Counted from the stretch's first letter, positions 25,586-35,287 are shown. The stretch is 64,000 nt of DNA from Arsukibacterium ikkense (GCF_000987775.1 NZ_LAHO01000006.1:62001-126000); one strand, 5' to 3'. Numbers and translations: made by a program. The notes: generated from the letters alone by a model not told the origin.

Positions 25586-25658
25586 AAACCCTAACCAGTT
25601 ACCCGCGATACAGTCGTGGTTTAAGCAGCATCTGCCAGCAACCAGAATAATTAAGTAA
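25575..25658 (+). CDS. Possible 27-residue peptide after GntR
   Basis: A short ORF starts inside the last codons of the regulator, with AGGA six bases before its ATG (MLLKNPNQLPAIQSWFKQ at the start). It may be translationally coupled, or a remnant of a longer fourth gene. No family is recognised. Confidence 0.25.
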   Translation: MLLKNPNQLPAIQSWFKQHLPATRIIK

Positions 25659-25672
25659 GACAGATTATTCAG

Positions 25673-25678
25673 TATAAT
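25673..25678 (+). promoter_or_regulatory. Possible -10 box (TATAAT)
   Basis: A perfect TATAAT ~80 bp before the methyltransferase-ATPase start. No good -35 box is visible (TTAAGT at 16 bp spacing is the best). Confidence 0.35.
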
Positions 25679-25756
25679 TTGATGCAAAGTAAAAACTTGC
25701 ACTTTGCCAGGCGCTACACTACATATCAGCAAAGTCCTGCAGTGAAAGAGCCGCCT

Positions 25757-27997
25757 ATGATACCTGTCAACAATCAGATAACAGAGCAAATTCCACGACA
25801 GCTTTTTGTCAGCACAGCGCAAAATGCCGAACTGGTTTCTGGCCACAGCATGCCAACTCAGGCTGCGGTACAACGTATTTTACAGTTGTTACCTGAGATT
25901 AAACCGCAGCACAATGTGATGCACATCGGCGCAGGTACCGGTTACCTTAGCGCCGTGCTGTCTGGGTTAGCTGCAAAAGTATTTGCGGTAGAGCGCGATG
26001 CCAGGCTAATCCGTGACGCCAGTCAGCGCTTTGCCACTTTAGGTATTAACAATATTCAATTGGTGCTGGCGGATGTTAACGACGGCATCGGGGTAAGTGA
26101 GCCTTGCCAGCTTATTCTGGCTACCTGTTTGTTGTCACACTACGAGCAGCTGGTGCCTTTACTGACTGAAAACGGTTTGCTGGTGGTGATCGAAGATGAA
26201 AAAGACCATGTTTCAAATTTCGTGCTATATCAGAAGCAGCACGTCACATTAATCCGCCAGCATAAACTGGGCTGGATTGATTTCAGCCGCCGCCTGGCGG
26301 ATATGGTAATAGACCTTGGCTACGCTGATGACGCTATGCTGGCTGAAGCAAAACTGGATGCAAAACGAAACAATGAGCTGTTTGCTCACGCTCTTAACCG
26401 AAAAATTCAACAGCATAGTAAAGACTTATACGAAGCGATGGCAGCAGAGCGCCAACTGTCTTTTATCGATTTTGACAGCCTGATCAAGCAAGTTGACAGT
26501 AGCTTATTTAACCACTTTTCGCGTACTTTTCTTGACCGCAGCCGGGCATTGCCTGTCACTTTACAGGGCAACCGGATGACGGTAGTGACAGATAATCCGG
26601 ATGCGGATTTAGCCGAACTGGCCGTGATGAATGGCAATGGCAAAATCCACTGTGTTTTGGTGACCCCAGAGGATTTCCGCCGGCTGTGGACACAGCTGGA
26701 AGTGAGCGCTAAGGCACAGCATAAATCTGGCCTTGTCAGTAAAACCCATCCTGAAGATACGGCAGCTGACGCTCTGCCCAGCCCGGTTAATCCTTATCTG
26801 GTATCGCTGTACGAAGCATTGTTGCTGGAGGCGGTTAGCGAGCACGCCAGTGATATTCACCTTGAGTGCTATCAAAATACACCCCGGGTAAGATTGAGAA
26901 TTGATGGCGACTTGCATGATCTAACCCATTTTCAGGTCAGCATGTCAGAGCTGGCTGGCCTGATTAATGTGATCAAAATTCGCGCAGAGCTGGACATTGC
27001 AGAGCGACGTTTGCCACAAGGCGGCCGCAGCCAGGTAAAACAAGGCAAGCATTTGTATGATTTACGGGTGCAAACGCAGCCGTCTCTGCATGCGGAACAT
27101 GTGGTTATCCGCTTGCTGAAACATACCGGCCGGGCCATGACCATGCAAGATCTGGGTATGTCACCACGGGTAGCCGCCATGTATCAACGCTTATTGAATA
27201 ATCCGGCCGGGCTGGTGTTAGTGGTCGGCCCCACCGGCTCCGGCAAATCCACTACCCTGTATGCCGGCCTACAAGAGCTGGCAGACGATGGCAAACGTAA
27301 AGTAATTACAGTTGAAGACCCGATTGAGTACTCGATAGACAAGGTACAGCAAACCCGGGTACGCGCAGATATTGGCTTTGATTTCCCCGACGCCGTGCGC
27401 GCTTTTGTGCGCCAGGATCCCGACGTGATACTGGTTGGTGAAATCCGAGACCACCCCACAGCGCTGGAAGCGGCCAGAGCCTCGCAAACCGGTCACCTGG
27501 TGTTATCGACCCTGCACTGCAATGATGCTGTTGATGCCATTCAGCGCCTGAAAGATCTGAATATACACCCCAACTCTATCGCCAGTGAATTGCTGGCAGT
27601 TATTGCCCAGCGCTTAGCCAAACGCATTTGTCCGGATTGCCGGGCACCCGCCGAGCCTGATCTGGTAATCCTCGGCGAATTGTTCCCCGATGGCGTACCC
27701 GGCAATTTCCGCTGCTTTGCTGGCGCAGGCTGCAGCCGCTGCCACGGCAGAGGCACGCTTGGCCGGATTGCCGTGGTCGAATTCTTGCTGATGAATACCG
27801 ACATTCGCAATGCGATTTCCAGAGAAAACACTGCGAGCGAATTACGCTGGCAAGCGCTGGACGCCGGTATGATCACTATGCGCGACAGCGCGCTGAACCT
27901 GGTAATAGACGGCATTATTCCGCTACACGAGTTACCAAAGGTGCTGCTGCAGGAGCGAATGGCGCCTGAGCACAGAGGCGGAGTACAGCAATTATGA
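25757..27997 (+). CDS. GspE/PilB-type secretion ATPase with an N-terminal isoaspartate methyltransferase-like domain
   Basis: A 746-residue fusion. Residues ~1-210 resemble protein-L-isoaspartate O-methyltransferase, with SAM motif MHIGAGTGYLSAVL and VFAVERDARL. Residues ~220-320 resemble the GspE/PilB N-terminal domain. The ATPase follows: Walker A GPTGSGKST at ~490, VEDPIEYS, Walker B PDVILVGEIRD, the His box GHLVLSTLHC, and a CPDC...CSRC zinc site from ~624. All catalytic motifs of a hexameric type II secretion/type IV pilus ATPase are intact. No pilin, GspF or secretin gene is nearby. The start at 25757 has GAAAGAG upstream; the frame is open 26 codons further. Its stop overlaps the start of the MoxR-type ATPase gene. 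Confidence 0.85.
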   Translation: MIPVNNQITEQIPRQLFVSTAQNAELVSGHSMPTQAAVQRILQLLPEIKPQHNVMHIGAGTGYLSAVLSGLAAKVFAVERDARLIRDASQRFATLGINNIQLVLADVNDGIGVSEPCQLILATCLLSHYEQLVPLLTENGLLVVIEDEKDHVSNFVLYQKQHVTLIRQHKLGWIDFSRRLADMVIDLGYADDAMLAEAKLDAKRNNELFAHALNRKIQQHSKDLYEAMAAERQLSFIDFDSLIKQVDSSLFNHFSRTFLDRSRALPVTLQGNRMTVVTDNPDADLAELAVMNGNGKIHCVLVTPEDFRRLWTQLEVSAKAQHKSGLVSKTHPEDTAADALPSPVNPYLVSLYEALLLEAVSEHASDIHLECYQNTPRVRLRIDGDLHDLTHFQVSMSELAGLINVIKIRAELDIAERRLPQGGRSQVKQGKHLYDLRVQTQPSLHAEHVVIRLLKHTGRAMTMQDLGMSPRVAAMYQRLLNNPAGLVLVVGPTGSGKSTTLYAGLQELADDGKRKVITVEDPIEYSIDKVQQTRVRADIGFDFPDAVRAFVRQDPDVILVGEIRDHPTALEAARASQTGHLVLSTLHCNDAVDAIQRLKDLNIHPNSIASELLAVIAQRLAKRICPDCRAPAEPDLVILGELFPDGVPGNFRCFAGAGCSRCHGRGTLGRIAVVEFLLMNTDIRNAISRENTASELRWQALDAGMITMRDSALNLVIDGIIPLHELPKVLLQERMAPEHRGGVQQL

Positions 27998-29082
27998 TGA
28001 CAAATGCGAAAACCCAGAAAAAGCCAGCAGAGCAACACTATGCGGCCGAGTTACAGCGGCTGCAGCAGGCCGATAGTGCCCCGGTGCCGCCCGGTTGGTT
28101 TATGTCGGCGGTGGCGGTTGAGAAATTTATCTGCGGCGATGCCGAACTGTCAATTGAGCGCAAATTTGTTGCTGAACCCGGGGTCGTCACCCGGATTATT
28201 CTGGCGTTATGCACTCAGCGCGGCGCGCTGTTAACCGGTGAGCCCGGCACTGCCAAATCCTGGTTATCTGAACTGTTAAGCGCCGCCATCAGTGCCGATT
28301 CCACCCAAATCATTCAGGGTGGTGCCGTTAGCAGCATTAATCAACTGTTGTATAGCTGGAACCCACAACTGCTGCAGCAGCGCGGGCCCTGTGTTGAAGC
28401 GCTGGTGACCACTCCTTTATACCGGGCGATGCGCGATGGCAAAGTATTACGCTTTGAGGAAATTTCCCGTTGTCCGCAACCTCTGCAAGACGCCATTTTA
28501 TCTATTTTATCGGAACGAATGCTGGTAGTGCCGGAATTGCCCGCTGCAGAAAGCACCCTGTATGCCACAGCGGGCTTTAATATTATTGCCAGCGCCAACA
28601 GTGTGGATGAAGGCTTGCAGCGCATGAGTGCCGCCTTAAAACGCCGTCTTAGTTTTGAGCATATTAAGCCTATCCGCCATGTCGACGATGAAATGGATGT
28701 AATTTTCTGGGAAACCAGCAAACTGATGGCGGCCAACAATATCAATATCACCGCAGATACCGAACTGATTGCGGTGCTGGCGACCATTTTTCATGAACTG
28801 CGCAATGGCCAGACTCTGGATGGCCGCAGTACAGACCGGTTGGCCGGGGCCACCATGTCTACTGCCGAGGCAGTCAGTGTGGCCCACGCTATCTATACGC
28901 ATGCTTACTATTACCAACAGACCCAACCCGATGCCCAATTGCTGCTGCATGTATTGCTGGGTTCAGCACTGAAAGACCATCCACAGGACAGGCGCAGGTT
29001 AAAACACTATGTTGAAACTGAGTTTGCAGAGCGTAAAGGTAAATATTGGCAAGCACTGTACCAAAACCGATCGTTAATATAA
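27994..29082 (+). CDS. MoxR/RavA-type AAA+ ATPase
   Basis: A 362-residue AAA+ protein of the MoxR group. Walker A is GEPGTAKS; Walker B is VLRFEEIS; sensor-like GFNIIASANSVDEG and a long C-terminal helical region follow, as in RavA-like proteins. MoxR ATPases act as chaperones that remodel a partner complex, usually one with a VWA protein, but none is encoded here. ATGA overlap with the upstream secretion ATPase indicates translational coupling and suggests a joint function. Confidence 0.82.
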   Translation: MMTNAKTQKKPAEQHYAAELQRLQQADSAPVPPGWFMSAVAVEKFICGDAELSIERKFVAEPGVVTRIILALCTQRGALLTGEPGTAKSWLSELLSAAISADSTQIIQGGAVSSINQLLYSWNPQLLQQRGPCVEALVTTPLYRAMRDGKVLRFEEISRCPQPLQDAILSILSERMLVVPELPAAESTLYATAGFNIIASANSVDEGLQRMSAALKRRLSFEHIKPIRHVDDEMDVIFWETSKLMAANNINITADTELIAVLATIFHELRNGQTLDGRSTDRLAGATMSTAEAVSVAHAIYTHAYYYQQTQPDAQLLLHVLLGSALKDHPQDRRRLKHYVETEFAERKGKYWQALYQNRSLI

Positions 29083-29097
29083 CAAGGGGAACATATT

Positions 29098-29439
29098 ATG
29101 CTGGAAAGTGGAGATCTTTTACTGATTTGTTATCGCAGATTATTCAGCAACGATGAGAATCGTTTTTTCCTGGGCACTGTAGACGACTATCAGGCAGGCA
29201 TTGTGAAAATAACCGGCCACAGTTTTTTACGTGACAGTGTCACTGGCCAGATGGCAGAAAAGTCAGATCTTGCCACCAAAATTTTGTCTATCAGTTCTGG
29301 CACCCTGATTGTCTATCAGTTGCCCGCCACCCTGGCGTTACATAATTTGCGCTTTGAGCAAAAAATGATGAAGTTGACACTGCTGGATGACCAGGGCTTT
29401 GCACTGGATCTGACCGAAAAGACTTACCGGCAAAACTGA
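29098..29439 (+). CDS. Hypothetical protein, third gene of the secretion-ATPase operon
   Basis: A 113-residue soluble protein with no signal peptide or recognised family. It is predicted mostly beta-strand (LLLICYRRLF, FFLGTVDDYQAGIVKITGHSF, TLIVYQLPATLALHNLRF). AGGGGA lies before the ATG, 15 bp after the MoxR gene, so it is probably co-transcribed. It may be a small partner of the ATPase pair. Confidence 0.6.
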   Translation: MLESGDLLLICYRRLFSNDENRFFLGTVDDYQAGIVKITGHSFLRDSVTGQMAEKSDLATKILSISSGTLIVYQLPATLALHNLRFEQKMMKLTLLDDQGFALDLTEKTYRQN

Positions 29440-29573
29440 CAAATCACGCTGTGGTAATGCGTTGATTTACAGCACTTAAAACACAGCCGACCAGCAAAGC
29501 GCAGTCAGCTGTGGCAACTTATGCTATGCTCAGCCGCGATAATCTGGGGTTCCATTACTAATAAGAGAAAATT

Positions 29574-30710
29574 ATGGCGCTAATTTTAAAACTGATTGCC
29601 GGCATAGTGCTGGGCATGTTACTTGGCCTTTATGCACCGCATTGGCTAACGCAAATTTTAATTACTTTTAAAGCCCTGTTTGGCCAACTGTTGTTTTTTA
29701 CTATTCCACTACTGATTTTATTCTTTATTACCAGCGGCATTGCCGCCCTGCCACAAAAATCCGGTAAGTTGCTGGGCCGTACTTTAGGCATTGCCTATCT
29801 GTCGACGATTGCCGCCGGCACCTTTGCTTTCTTAATTGCAGCTTTAGTGATCCCCATGCTGGCGCCGGCCGCGGCCGATTTAGCCAATATTGATGGCGTG
29901 AATTTAACACCCTATATTGAAATGAATATTCCACCGGTGTTTAATGTGATGACCGCGCTGGCGCTGGCCTTTATCTTTGGTTTAGGCATTGCCAGTACGC
30001 AGGCAACATCATTAAAACAGCTATCAGATCAGGGCCGCGATATTATCCAGCTGCTGCTGACCAAAATCATTATCCCGCTGTTACCACTGTATATCGCCGG
30101 GGTATTTGCCCAGATGGCGGCAGCAGGTTCAGTGTTTGTTACCCTGCAAACCTTCGGCATAGTGCTGGTAATGGCGCTGGTATTGCACTGGTTATGGATA
30201 ATTGCGCTGTTTGTGTTAGCGGGTATTAAAGCCGGCAAGTCACCCATCAGCCTGATTAAAAACATGCTACCGGCCTATTTTACCGCACTGGGAACCATGT
30301 CAAGCGCCGCCACTATTCCGGTATCGCTGCAGGCCACCAAAAACAATGGCGTAAAAGAAGACGTGGCTAACTTTACCGTGCCACTCTGCGCCACCACCCA
30401 CCTGGCCGGCTCTACCATCACTATCGTCAGTTGTGCCGTAGCCGTGATGATGATGCAGAACAACCTGGATATCCCATCGCTGTTTACCATGCTGCCGTTT
30501 ATTTTAACCCTGGGTGTGGTGATGCTGGCTGCGCCCGGTGTGCCCGGTGGTGCGGTAATGTCAGCGGTGGGTTTACTCGGCACTATGCTCGGCTTTGGCG
30601 AAGGTGCCATAGCATTGATGATTGCGCTGTATATGGCACAAGACAGCTTTGGTACCGCCTGTAATGTCACCGGCGATGGTGCTATTGCCGTGTTAGTCGA
30701 TAAAAGCTAA
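29574..30710 (+). CDS. Dicarboxylate/amino acid:cation symporter (DAACS family)
   Basis: A 378-residue inner-membrane symporter of the GltP/SstT/DctA superfamily, with about eight membrane segments. AYFTALGTMSSAATIPVSLQ is the family serine-rich re-entrant loop, and CATTHLAGSTITI matches the second half of the transport core. It is a little shorter than typical GltP (~420). It would import acidic or small neutral amino acids or dicarboxylates with Na+ or H+. The gene stands alone. AGAGA precedes the ATG. Confidence 0.87.
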   Translation: MALILKLIAGIVLGMLLGLYAPHWLTQILITFKALFGQLLFFTIPLLILFFITSGIAALPQKSGKLLGRTLGIAYLSTIAAGTFAFLIAALVIPMLAPAAADLANIDGVNLTPYIEMNIPPVFNVMTALALAFIFGLGIASTQATSLKQLSDQGRDIIQLLLTKIIIPLLPLYIAGVFAQMAAAGSVFVTLQTFGIVLVMALVLHWLWIIALFVLAGIKAGKSPISLIKNMLPAYFTALGTMSSAATIPVSLQATKNNGVKEDVANFTVPLCATTHLAGSTITIVSCAVAVMMMQNNLDIPSLFTMLPFILTLGVVMLAAPGVPGGAVMSAVGLLGTMLGFGEGAIALMIALYMAQDSFGTACNVTGDGAIAVLVDKS

Positions 30711-30719
30711 ATGTGTAAA

Positions 30720-30745
30720 GCAGGCCAAGCTATGACTTGGCCTGC
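30720..30745. terminator. Hairpin after the symporter gene
   Basis: Perfect 10-bp stem GCAGGCCAAG / CTTGGCCTGC with a 6-base loop, but no T-run follows. It may protect the 3' end or act with other factors. Confidence 0.45.
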
Positions 30746-30781
30746 ACAGTGACACGCTTAGCGCAGTTAAGCGCATCACAA

Positions 30782-30795
30782 GCGCGAAATCGCGC
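30782..30795. promoter_or_regulatory. Possible upstream activator site
   Basis: A perfect palindrome GCGCGA-AA-TCGCGC, 50-65 bp before the candidate sigma-54 promoter. Its position suits an NtrC-type activator such as the one encoded at 35288-36640. Confidence 0.3.
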
Positions 30796-30846
30796 ACCTT
30801 ACGCAGAAACTAAAAATAAACCACTGAATAATATCAATTTAATTTT

Positions 30847-30862
30847 TGGCATAAAACTTCCA
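30847..30862 (+). promoter_or_regulatory. Candidate sigma-54 promoter
   Basis: TGGCAT-N5-TTCCA against the consensus TGGCAC-N5-TTGCA: 9 of 11 fixed positions match, including the -24 GG, but the -12 G is C. The operon downstream encodes a sigma-54 activator. Confidence 0.4.
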
Positions 30863-30894
30863 TAAGCATAGCACCCTTGTTACTGGCAATGCTG

Positions 30895-32130
30895 ATGGAT
30901 ATTAAAATACCGGCTAAAAAACCTTATCGTCGCTATTTACTTGTAGCAACTGTCGCCGCTATTGGTTTTTGGCTACTGTTAATAATATTGCGCCCTGCGG
31001 TTCCCACCGTATCACTCCATTCTGTATCTCTAACTACTGTACAACAAGCTGATTTAACGCTTTACAGTGATGCAATAGGTGAGCTCTTCTCGCGCCACCA
31101 ACGTTTGCTTACTGCGCCAGCCTCGGGAATTATCGCAGAAATTCTGCACCGGCCCGGAAGTGAAGTAGACGCCAATACCATTATTATTCGAATTGATAAT
31201 CCTGAACTGGATCAGCAGGTTATTGCTGCATCGAATGCTATGCAGAGAATGCAGGTCGAAATCCGGGCCTTTACCGCCCAGCAAAGCAGCCAGTTATTAG
31301 AGCAACAAGGCCGAGCAGCTGAACTGGAAAACCAGTTAGCACAAGCAGATTTGGAGTTACGGGTTAATGAAGAGCTGGCCGCCAATGGTGTAGCAGCGCG
31401 GATTGAACTGCAGCGGGCCGGCTTAAGAGTAACGCAACACCGTCAGCAGCTGGAATTTGAACACAAGAAACAAACACAATTTGCACTGTTACAACAAGCC
31501 GAGTTAGCACAAAAGCAGTTACAGCTGCAGCAGTTAACCAGCGATTATCAGCTATTGCAGCAGCAACAAGCCAGTATGCAATTAACCGCAGGTATTGCAG
31601 GGTATCTGCAACAGCTGGAGGTTGAACTTGGGCAAAGCGTTAACAAAGGTCAGGCACTGGCCAGAGTAGGCAGTCAGCATCAGCTTAACGCCCGCATTTT
31701 GTTAAATCAGCGACATGCTGAACAGGTTTATATTGGCAACCACGTTACCATTGAAAGCCGCTTTGGCTTAATACAAGGCCAGATTAGCCGTATTGAAGCC
31801 GTGGTGCAGCAGGGTAGTGTGCTGGCAGAGGTGCAACTACCCGATGAGCTGCCTGCAGGCAGTCGGCCACAACAAAACATTACCGCCAAAGTGCAACTGG
31901 GTCATAGAGCAGCCGCACTTTTTGTCACACACACAGCGGGATTAAAGCCGCATAGTACGCAAAGGCTATTTGTGAAAACCGCCACAAATCGCGCCGAACC
32001 CAGAGAAGTGCAATTTGGCGAATTAAGTGGCCGCCAACTGCTGATTACCGCCGGACTGGTCGTCAACGAACAATTCCTTGCCATGGATAAACCAGAGTGG
32101 CAACAGTATCCATTTATTAAATTAAAATAG
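30895..32130 (+). CDS. Periplasmic adaptor (HlyD/MacA-like) of an ABC exporter
   Basis: A 411-residue membrane fusion protein: a cytoplasmic start (MDIKIPAKKPYRR), one membrane helix (~17-35), a split biotinyl-lipoyl domain (LTAPASGIIAEIL at the first half; AGIAGYLQQLEVELGQSVNKGQ at the second), a Gln-rich coiled-coil hairpin (~110-240), and beta-barrel domains. It would link the inner-membrane exporter encoded by the next two genes to an outer-membrane channel. The start is uncertain: an ATG two codons upstream and a TTG further up are possible, none with a strong ribosome site. Confidence 0.85.
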   Translation: MDIKIPAKKPYRRYLLVATVAAIGFWLLLIILRPAVPTVSLHSVSLTTVQQADLTLYSDAIGELFSRHQRLLTAPASGIIAEILHRPGSEVDANTIIIRIDNPELDQQVIAASNAMQRMQVEIRAFTAQQSSQLLEQQGRAAELENQLAQADLELRVNEELAANGVAARIELQRAGLRVTQHRQQLEFEHKKQTQFALLQQAELAQKQLQLQQLTSDYQLLQQQQASMQLTAGIAGYLQQLEVELGQSVNKGQALARVGSQHQLNARILLNQRHAEQVYIGNHVTIESRFGLIQGQISRIEAVVQQGSVLAEVQLPDELPAGSRPQQNITAKVQLGHRAAALFVTHTAGLKPHSTQRLFVKTATNRAEPREVQFGELSGRQLLITAGLVVNEQFLAMDKPEWQQYPFIKLK

Positions 32131-32148
32131 AGAAAACAGGAAGTTAAA

Positions 32149-32847
32149 ATGAGAGAGCCGCTAATTATCCTTAACAATATTGAGAAAGCCTTCCGACATC
32201 TGGATATTGCCACCCTAGCGTTGCAAGGTATCAGTTTGACGGCGTATCCGGGAGAGTTTATTGCCATTACCGGGCCTTCAGGTTGTGGTAAGTCAACCCT
32301 GTTGACCATCTTAGGTTTAATGGACATCGCAGACGCGGGTGATTACCAGCTTGCTGGCATTGATACGCAAAAACTGAGCAGTAATCAGCGTACTGCTATT
32401 CGCAACCAGCATCTTGGCTTTGTATTTCAGTCTTTTAATTTAATTGATGCCATGACCGTGTTTGAGAATGTTGCACTTCCCCTGCAGCACCGCGGCATAA
32501 AACGGGCAGAGGTTAACGCGCGAGTCAATCAGTGCTTGGATATGGTTGATATGGCACACCGGGCAAGCTTCTATCCCAACCAACTATCTGGTGGACAACA
32601 GCAGCGTATTGCCATTGCCCGAGCTTTCGCAGGCTCACCACAATTATTGTTAGTAGATGAACCCACCGGAAATTTGGATAGCAAAAATGGTGATGCCATT
32701 ATGCAATTGCTACAGCAGCTAAATCAGCAAGGCACCACCATAGTAATGGTTACCCATGATTTTCGTTACAGCCGTATTGCCAGCCGGCAAATACAAATGC
32801 TTGATGGCCATATTGTTGCCGAACAACAAACACAGGATGTCGCCTAA
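32149..32847 (+). CDS. ABC exporter ATPase (MacB/LolD type)
   Basis: A 232-residue ATPase of the LolD/MacB class: Walker A GPSGCGKST, Q-loop in FVFQSFNLIDAMT, signature LSGGQQQR, Walker B LLLVDEPTGNLD, H-loop VTHD. The stop codon shares one base with the start of the permease gene, so the two are coupled. With the adaptor it should form a tripartite MacAB-type exporter, possibly for peptides or for relief of envelope stress. Confidence 0.92.
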   Translation: MREPLIILNNIEKAFRHLDIATLALQGISLTAYPGEFIAITGPSGCGKSTLLTILGLMDIADAGDYQLAGIDTQKLSSNQRTAIRNQHLGFVFQSFNLIDAMTVFENVALPLQHRGIKRAEVNARVNQCLDMVDMAHRASFYPNQLSGGQQQRIAIARAFAGSPQLLLVDEPTGNLDSKNGDAIMQLLQQLNQQGTTIVMVTHDFRYSRIASRQIQMLDGHIVAEQQTQDVA

Positions 32848-35267
32848 TGTTGGTGCTGCAGCATCTTAAACTAGGCTTAAAGCGCCTCTATCAGCAACCC
32901 CGCTTATGCTTGCCGGTAATTATCAGTTTGGGTTTTACCCTGGCAGCAGTATTAGTGGTTGTCACGCTAAGCTATCGCATTATGGTACAACCGTTACCTC
33001 ATATTCAGCAGGTTGAACAATTAAGCATCCAAAAGCTTTACGGCCGCTTTGGCAGTGTGCAAATGAATATGATCGATAAACAGCGTTTTGCCAGTTTGCA
33101 GCGCTATTTCGCCCACTATGGTGACTGGGGCTATTTCTCGTCTGAACAAACTTCTACACTGATGGTGAGTGATCAAAGTGTAGATAGCACCCTGTTCACT
33201 GGCAGTAATAACTTGTTAGAGGTTTTAGGGCTGCCGATATTAGAAGGCCAGACACCGCTTACAGTCAGTGCTGACAATCAAGTTTGGATCTCTGAAACGT
33301 TATGGAAGCGTTATTTTGCAGCCAGCCCTGACGTTATCGGCCAAACGCTAAAACTGCATGAACAGCCATTAATTGTTGCTGGCGTACTGCCCGATTTTTA
33401 CAGCATCCCTAACAGCCATAACATAACAGCGGCACAACTTTGGCAATTCTTCGAACCTGATGTTTGGCGTAGTGATGATATGGAAATGATGTTTGGTACT
33501 GACGCAACTATCCTATTACGCAGCATCGGTAAGCAACCTTCTGCCACAGAATTTAACAACTGGTTTAACGAAGATAAATCCGCGCTACCTCAGATGGTTC
33601 AGCAGGTACTCAGTACCATCACAATCGATGTTGAACAAAATGCTTACCGAAATTACCTGCTCGGTGATAGCCAAAAGTTATTATGGCTGTTACTAGCCGT
33701 TACCCTTGGGCTATTTATTATTGCCAGCCTGAATTTAACTAATGTCTTATTGGCGCACTATCAAAGCCGGCAGCATGAATTTGCCATGCAGCTTTTTAGC
33801 GGCGCAACGCTCACAAAGTTACGAGGCTTGATTGCACTGGAAAATATTAGTCTGGTTTTGCCGGCTGTACTGCTCGGATTATTAGCTGCGCAGTGGCTAA
33901 TGCGTTTTTTGCCCGTGCTGGTGGGTGATGCCATTCCACTGTTGCAAGGGATCAGCGTTAATAGCACCACCCTAGCCGCTGCAGCCATCACCAGCGTTTT
34001 GTTACTCTGCTGCTTTAGCTTACCACTTGGTATTAAGGTATCAGCAATAGCGGTAAGCTTAAAACAAAGTGGCAAAGGCAGCGGCAAAGCACACAACCCT
34101 TGGCTTATTAAAACCCTTTTAGTGGTGCAACTTACCGTATCAGCCATTTTAATTAGTAGCACCGCCGGTTTGGCCTGGCATAGCTATCAGGATTTATATA
34201 CCAATTTAGGGTTCAGGTTAGTCAATAGTTATGAGCTGGCAATAAGGCCAAAACAAATAAAGAACCTGACGAATGCTGAGGAAATGCAACAACAAATAGA
34301 TTTTTTCAAGCAGCAATACCAGACATTACAACATGACTTAAAACGCAATTTTCCGCATGCACAGCTAATCAATAGCCTGAGCCAACCCATATCGCGCACT
34401 ATCCGCTTTGCCCAAGCTAAACTGACTGAAAGAAATATGGATATTCAGTTCACCTATAGTGAGATTGACGAACACTACTTTGATCAGTTTGGTATTAAGC
34501 TCCTGTATGGCAGAAATTTCACTGCCGATGAGGCCGTTGAATCGGTTATTGTTGATCTCAATTTTGCTAATTTACTTTATCCCGGCACACCGGAACGTGC
34601 CTTAGGTGAAAACTTCACCGTCAATAACAAAGATCGTCATTACCGCATTGCCGGTATCGTCGACAACATTAAAAACCAGCGAGCCGGTATTCCACATCTT
34701 TATGAAAACCTTTCTCAAGTAATGCATAGTAATATGTTTTTCTTTGTGTTGCTGCTACCTGAGCAACTGCAAATATCTGAAGGCGAAGTAACAGCGGCTT
34801 TGGCTGAGGATTATCAGGATTACGAAATACATATCCGGGGCATGCGCGATCTATGGCAGGCTATGACCAAACAAAGCAGGGTATATTTTTATATCATTTG
34901 CATCGTTAGCTTTACCACCTTATTACTGGCATTGCTGGGTACAGCGGGAGTAAGCCAGATGCGTGCCAGACAGCGGCGTTATGAGCTGGCGGTAAGAATG
35001 GCAACCGGCGCCAGCGAACAGCGCTTATTGTGGTTGTTAACGAAAGAAAGCGGTGCCTTAGTATTAGTGGGGCTGGTATTAGGTGCGATCTTTACCAGCT
35101 GGCTCTATCAACTATTACAATTGAACTATGCTATCTTACCAACCTTAGAAACAAAGGTGTTTATTGTGTTAAATAGCCTGCTTGGCGCAGTAGCTTTACT
35201 AAGTATATTAGTACCCAGTTGGCAGGTGATCCGGCAAGATCCGATGCAAACTCTGCGTGAACTGTAA
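32847..35267 (+). CDS. MacB/FtsX-like ABC exporter permease
   Basis: An 806-residue permease with two copies of the MacB-type arrangement: N-terminal helix, large periplasmic MacB_PCD-like domain (~50-260), three helices (~275-385), a further helix (~420), a second periplasmic domain, and a final FtsX block (TLLLALLGTAGVSQMRARQRRYELAVRMATGAS split over ~680-715). The ATPase is a separate protein, unlike E. coli MacB. It uses ATP to drive transport across the outer membrane by mechanotransmission. Third gene of the five-gene operon. Confidence 0.88.
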   Translation: MLVLQHLKLGLKRLYQQPRLCLPVIISLGFTLAAVLVVVTLSYRIMVQPLPHIQQVEQLSIQKLYGRFGSVQMNMIDKQRFASLQRYFAHYGDWGYFSSEQTSTLMVSDQSVDSTLFTGSNNLLEVLGLPILEGQTPLTVSADNQVWISETLWKRYFAASPDVIGQTLKLHEQPLIVAGVLPDFYSIPNSHNITAAQLWQFFEPDVWRSDDMEMMFGTDATILLRSIGKQPSATEFNNWFNEDKSALPQMVQQVLSTITIDVEQNAYRNYLLGDSQKLLWLLLAVTLGLFIIASLNLTNVLLAHYQSRQHEFAMQLFSGATLTKLRGLIALENISLVLPAVLLGLLAAQWLMRFLPVLVGDAIPLLQGISVNSTTLAAAAITSVLLLCCFSLPLGIKVSAIAVSLKQSGKGSGKAHNPWLIKTLLVVQLTVSAILISSTAGLAWHSYQDLYTNLGFRLVNSYELAIRPKQIKNLTNAEEMQQQIDFFKQQYQTLQHDLKRNFPHAQLINSLSQPISRTIRFAQAKLTERNMDIQFTYSEIDEHYFDQFGIKLLYGRNFTADEAVESVIVDLNFANLLYPGTPERALGENFTVNNKDRHYRIAGIVDNIKNQRAGIPHLYENLSQVMHSNMFFFVLLLPEQLQISEGEVTAALAEDYQDYEIHIRGMRDLWQAMTKQSRVYFYIICIVSFTTLLLALLGTAGVSQMRARQRRYELAVRMATGASEQRLLWLLTKESGALVLVGLVLGAIFTSWLYQLLQLNYAILPTLETKVFIVLNSLLGAVALLSILVPSWQVIRQDPMQTLREL

Positions 35268-35287
35268 TTTAGCCGTTAGGGGTTTTT

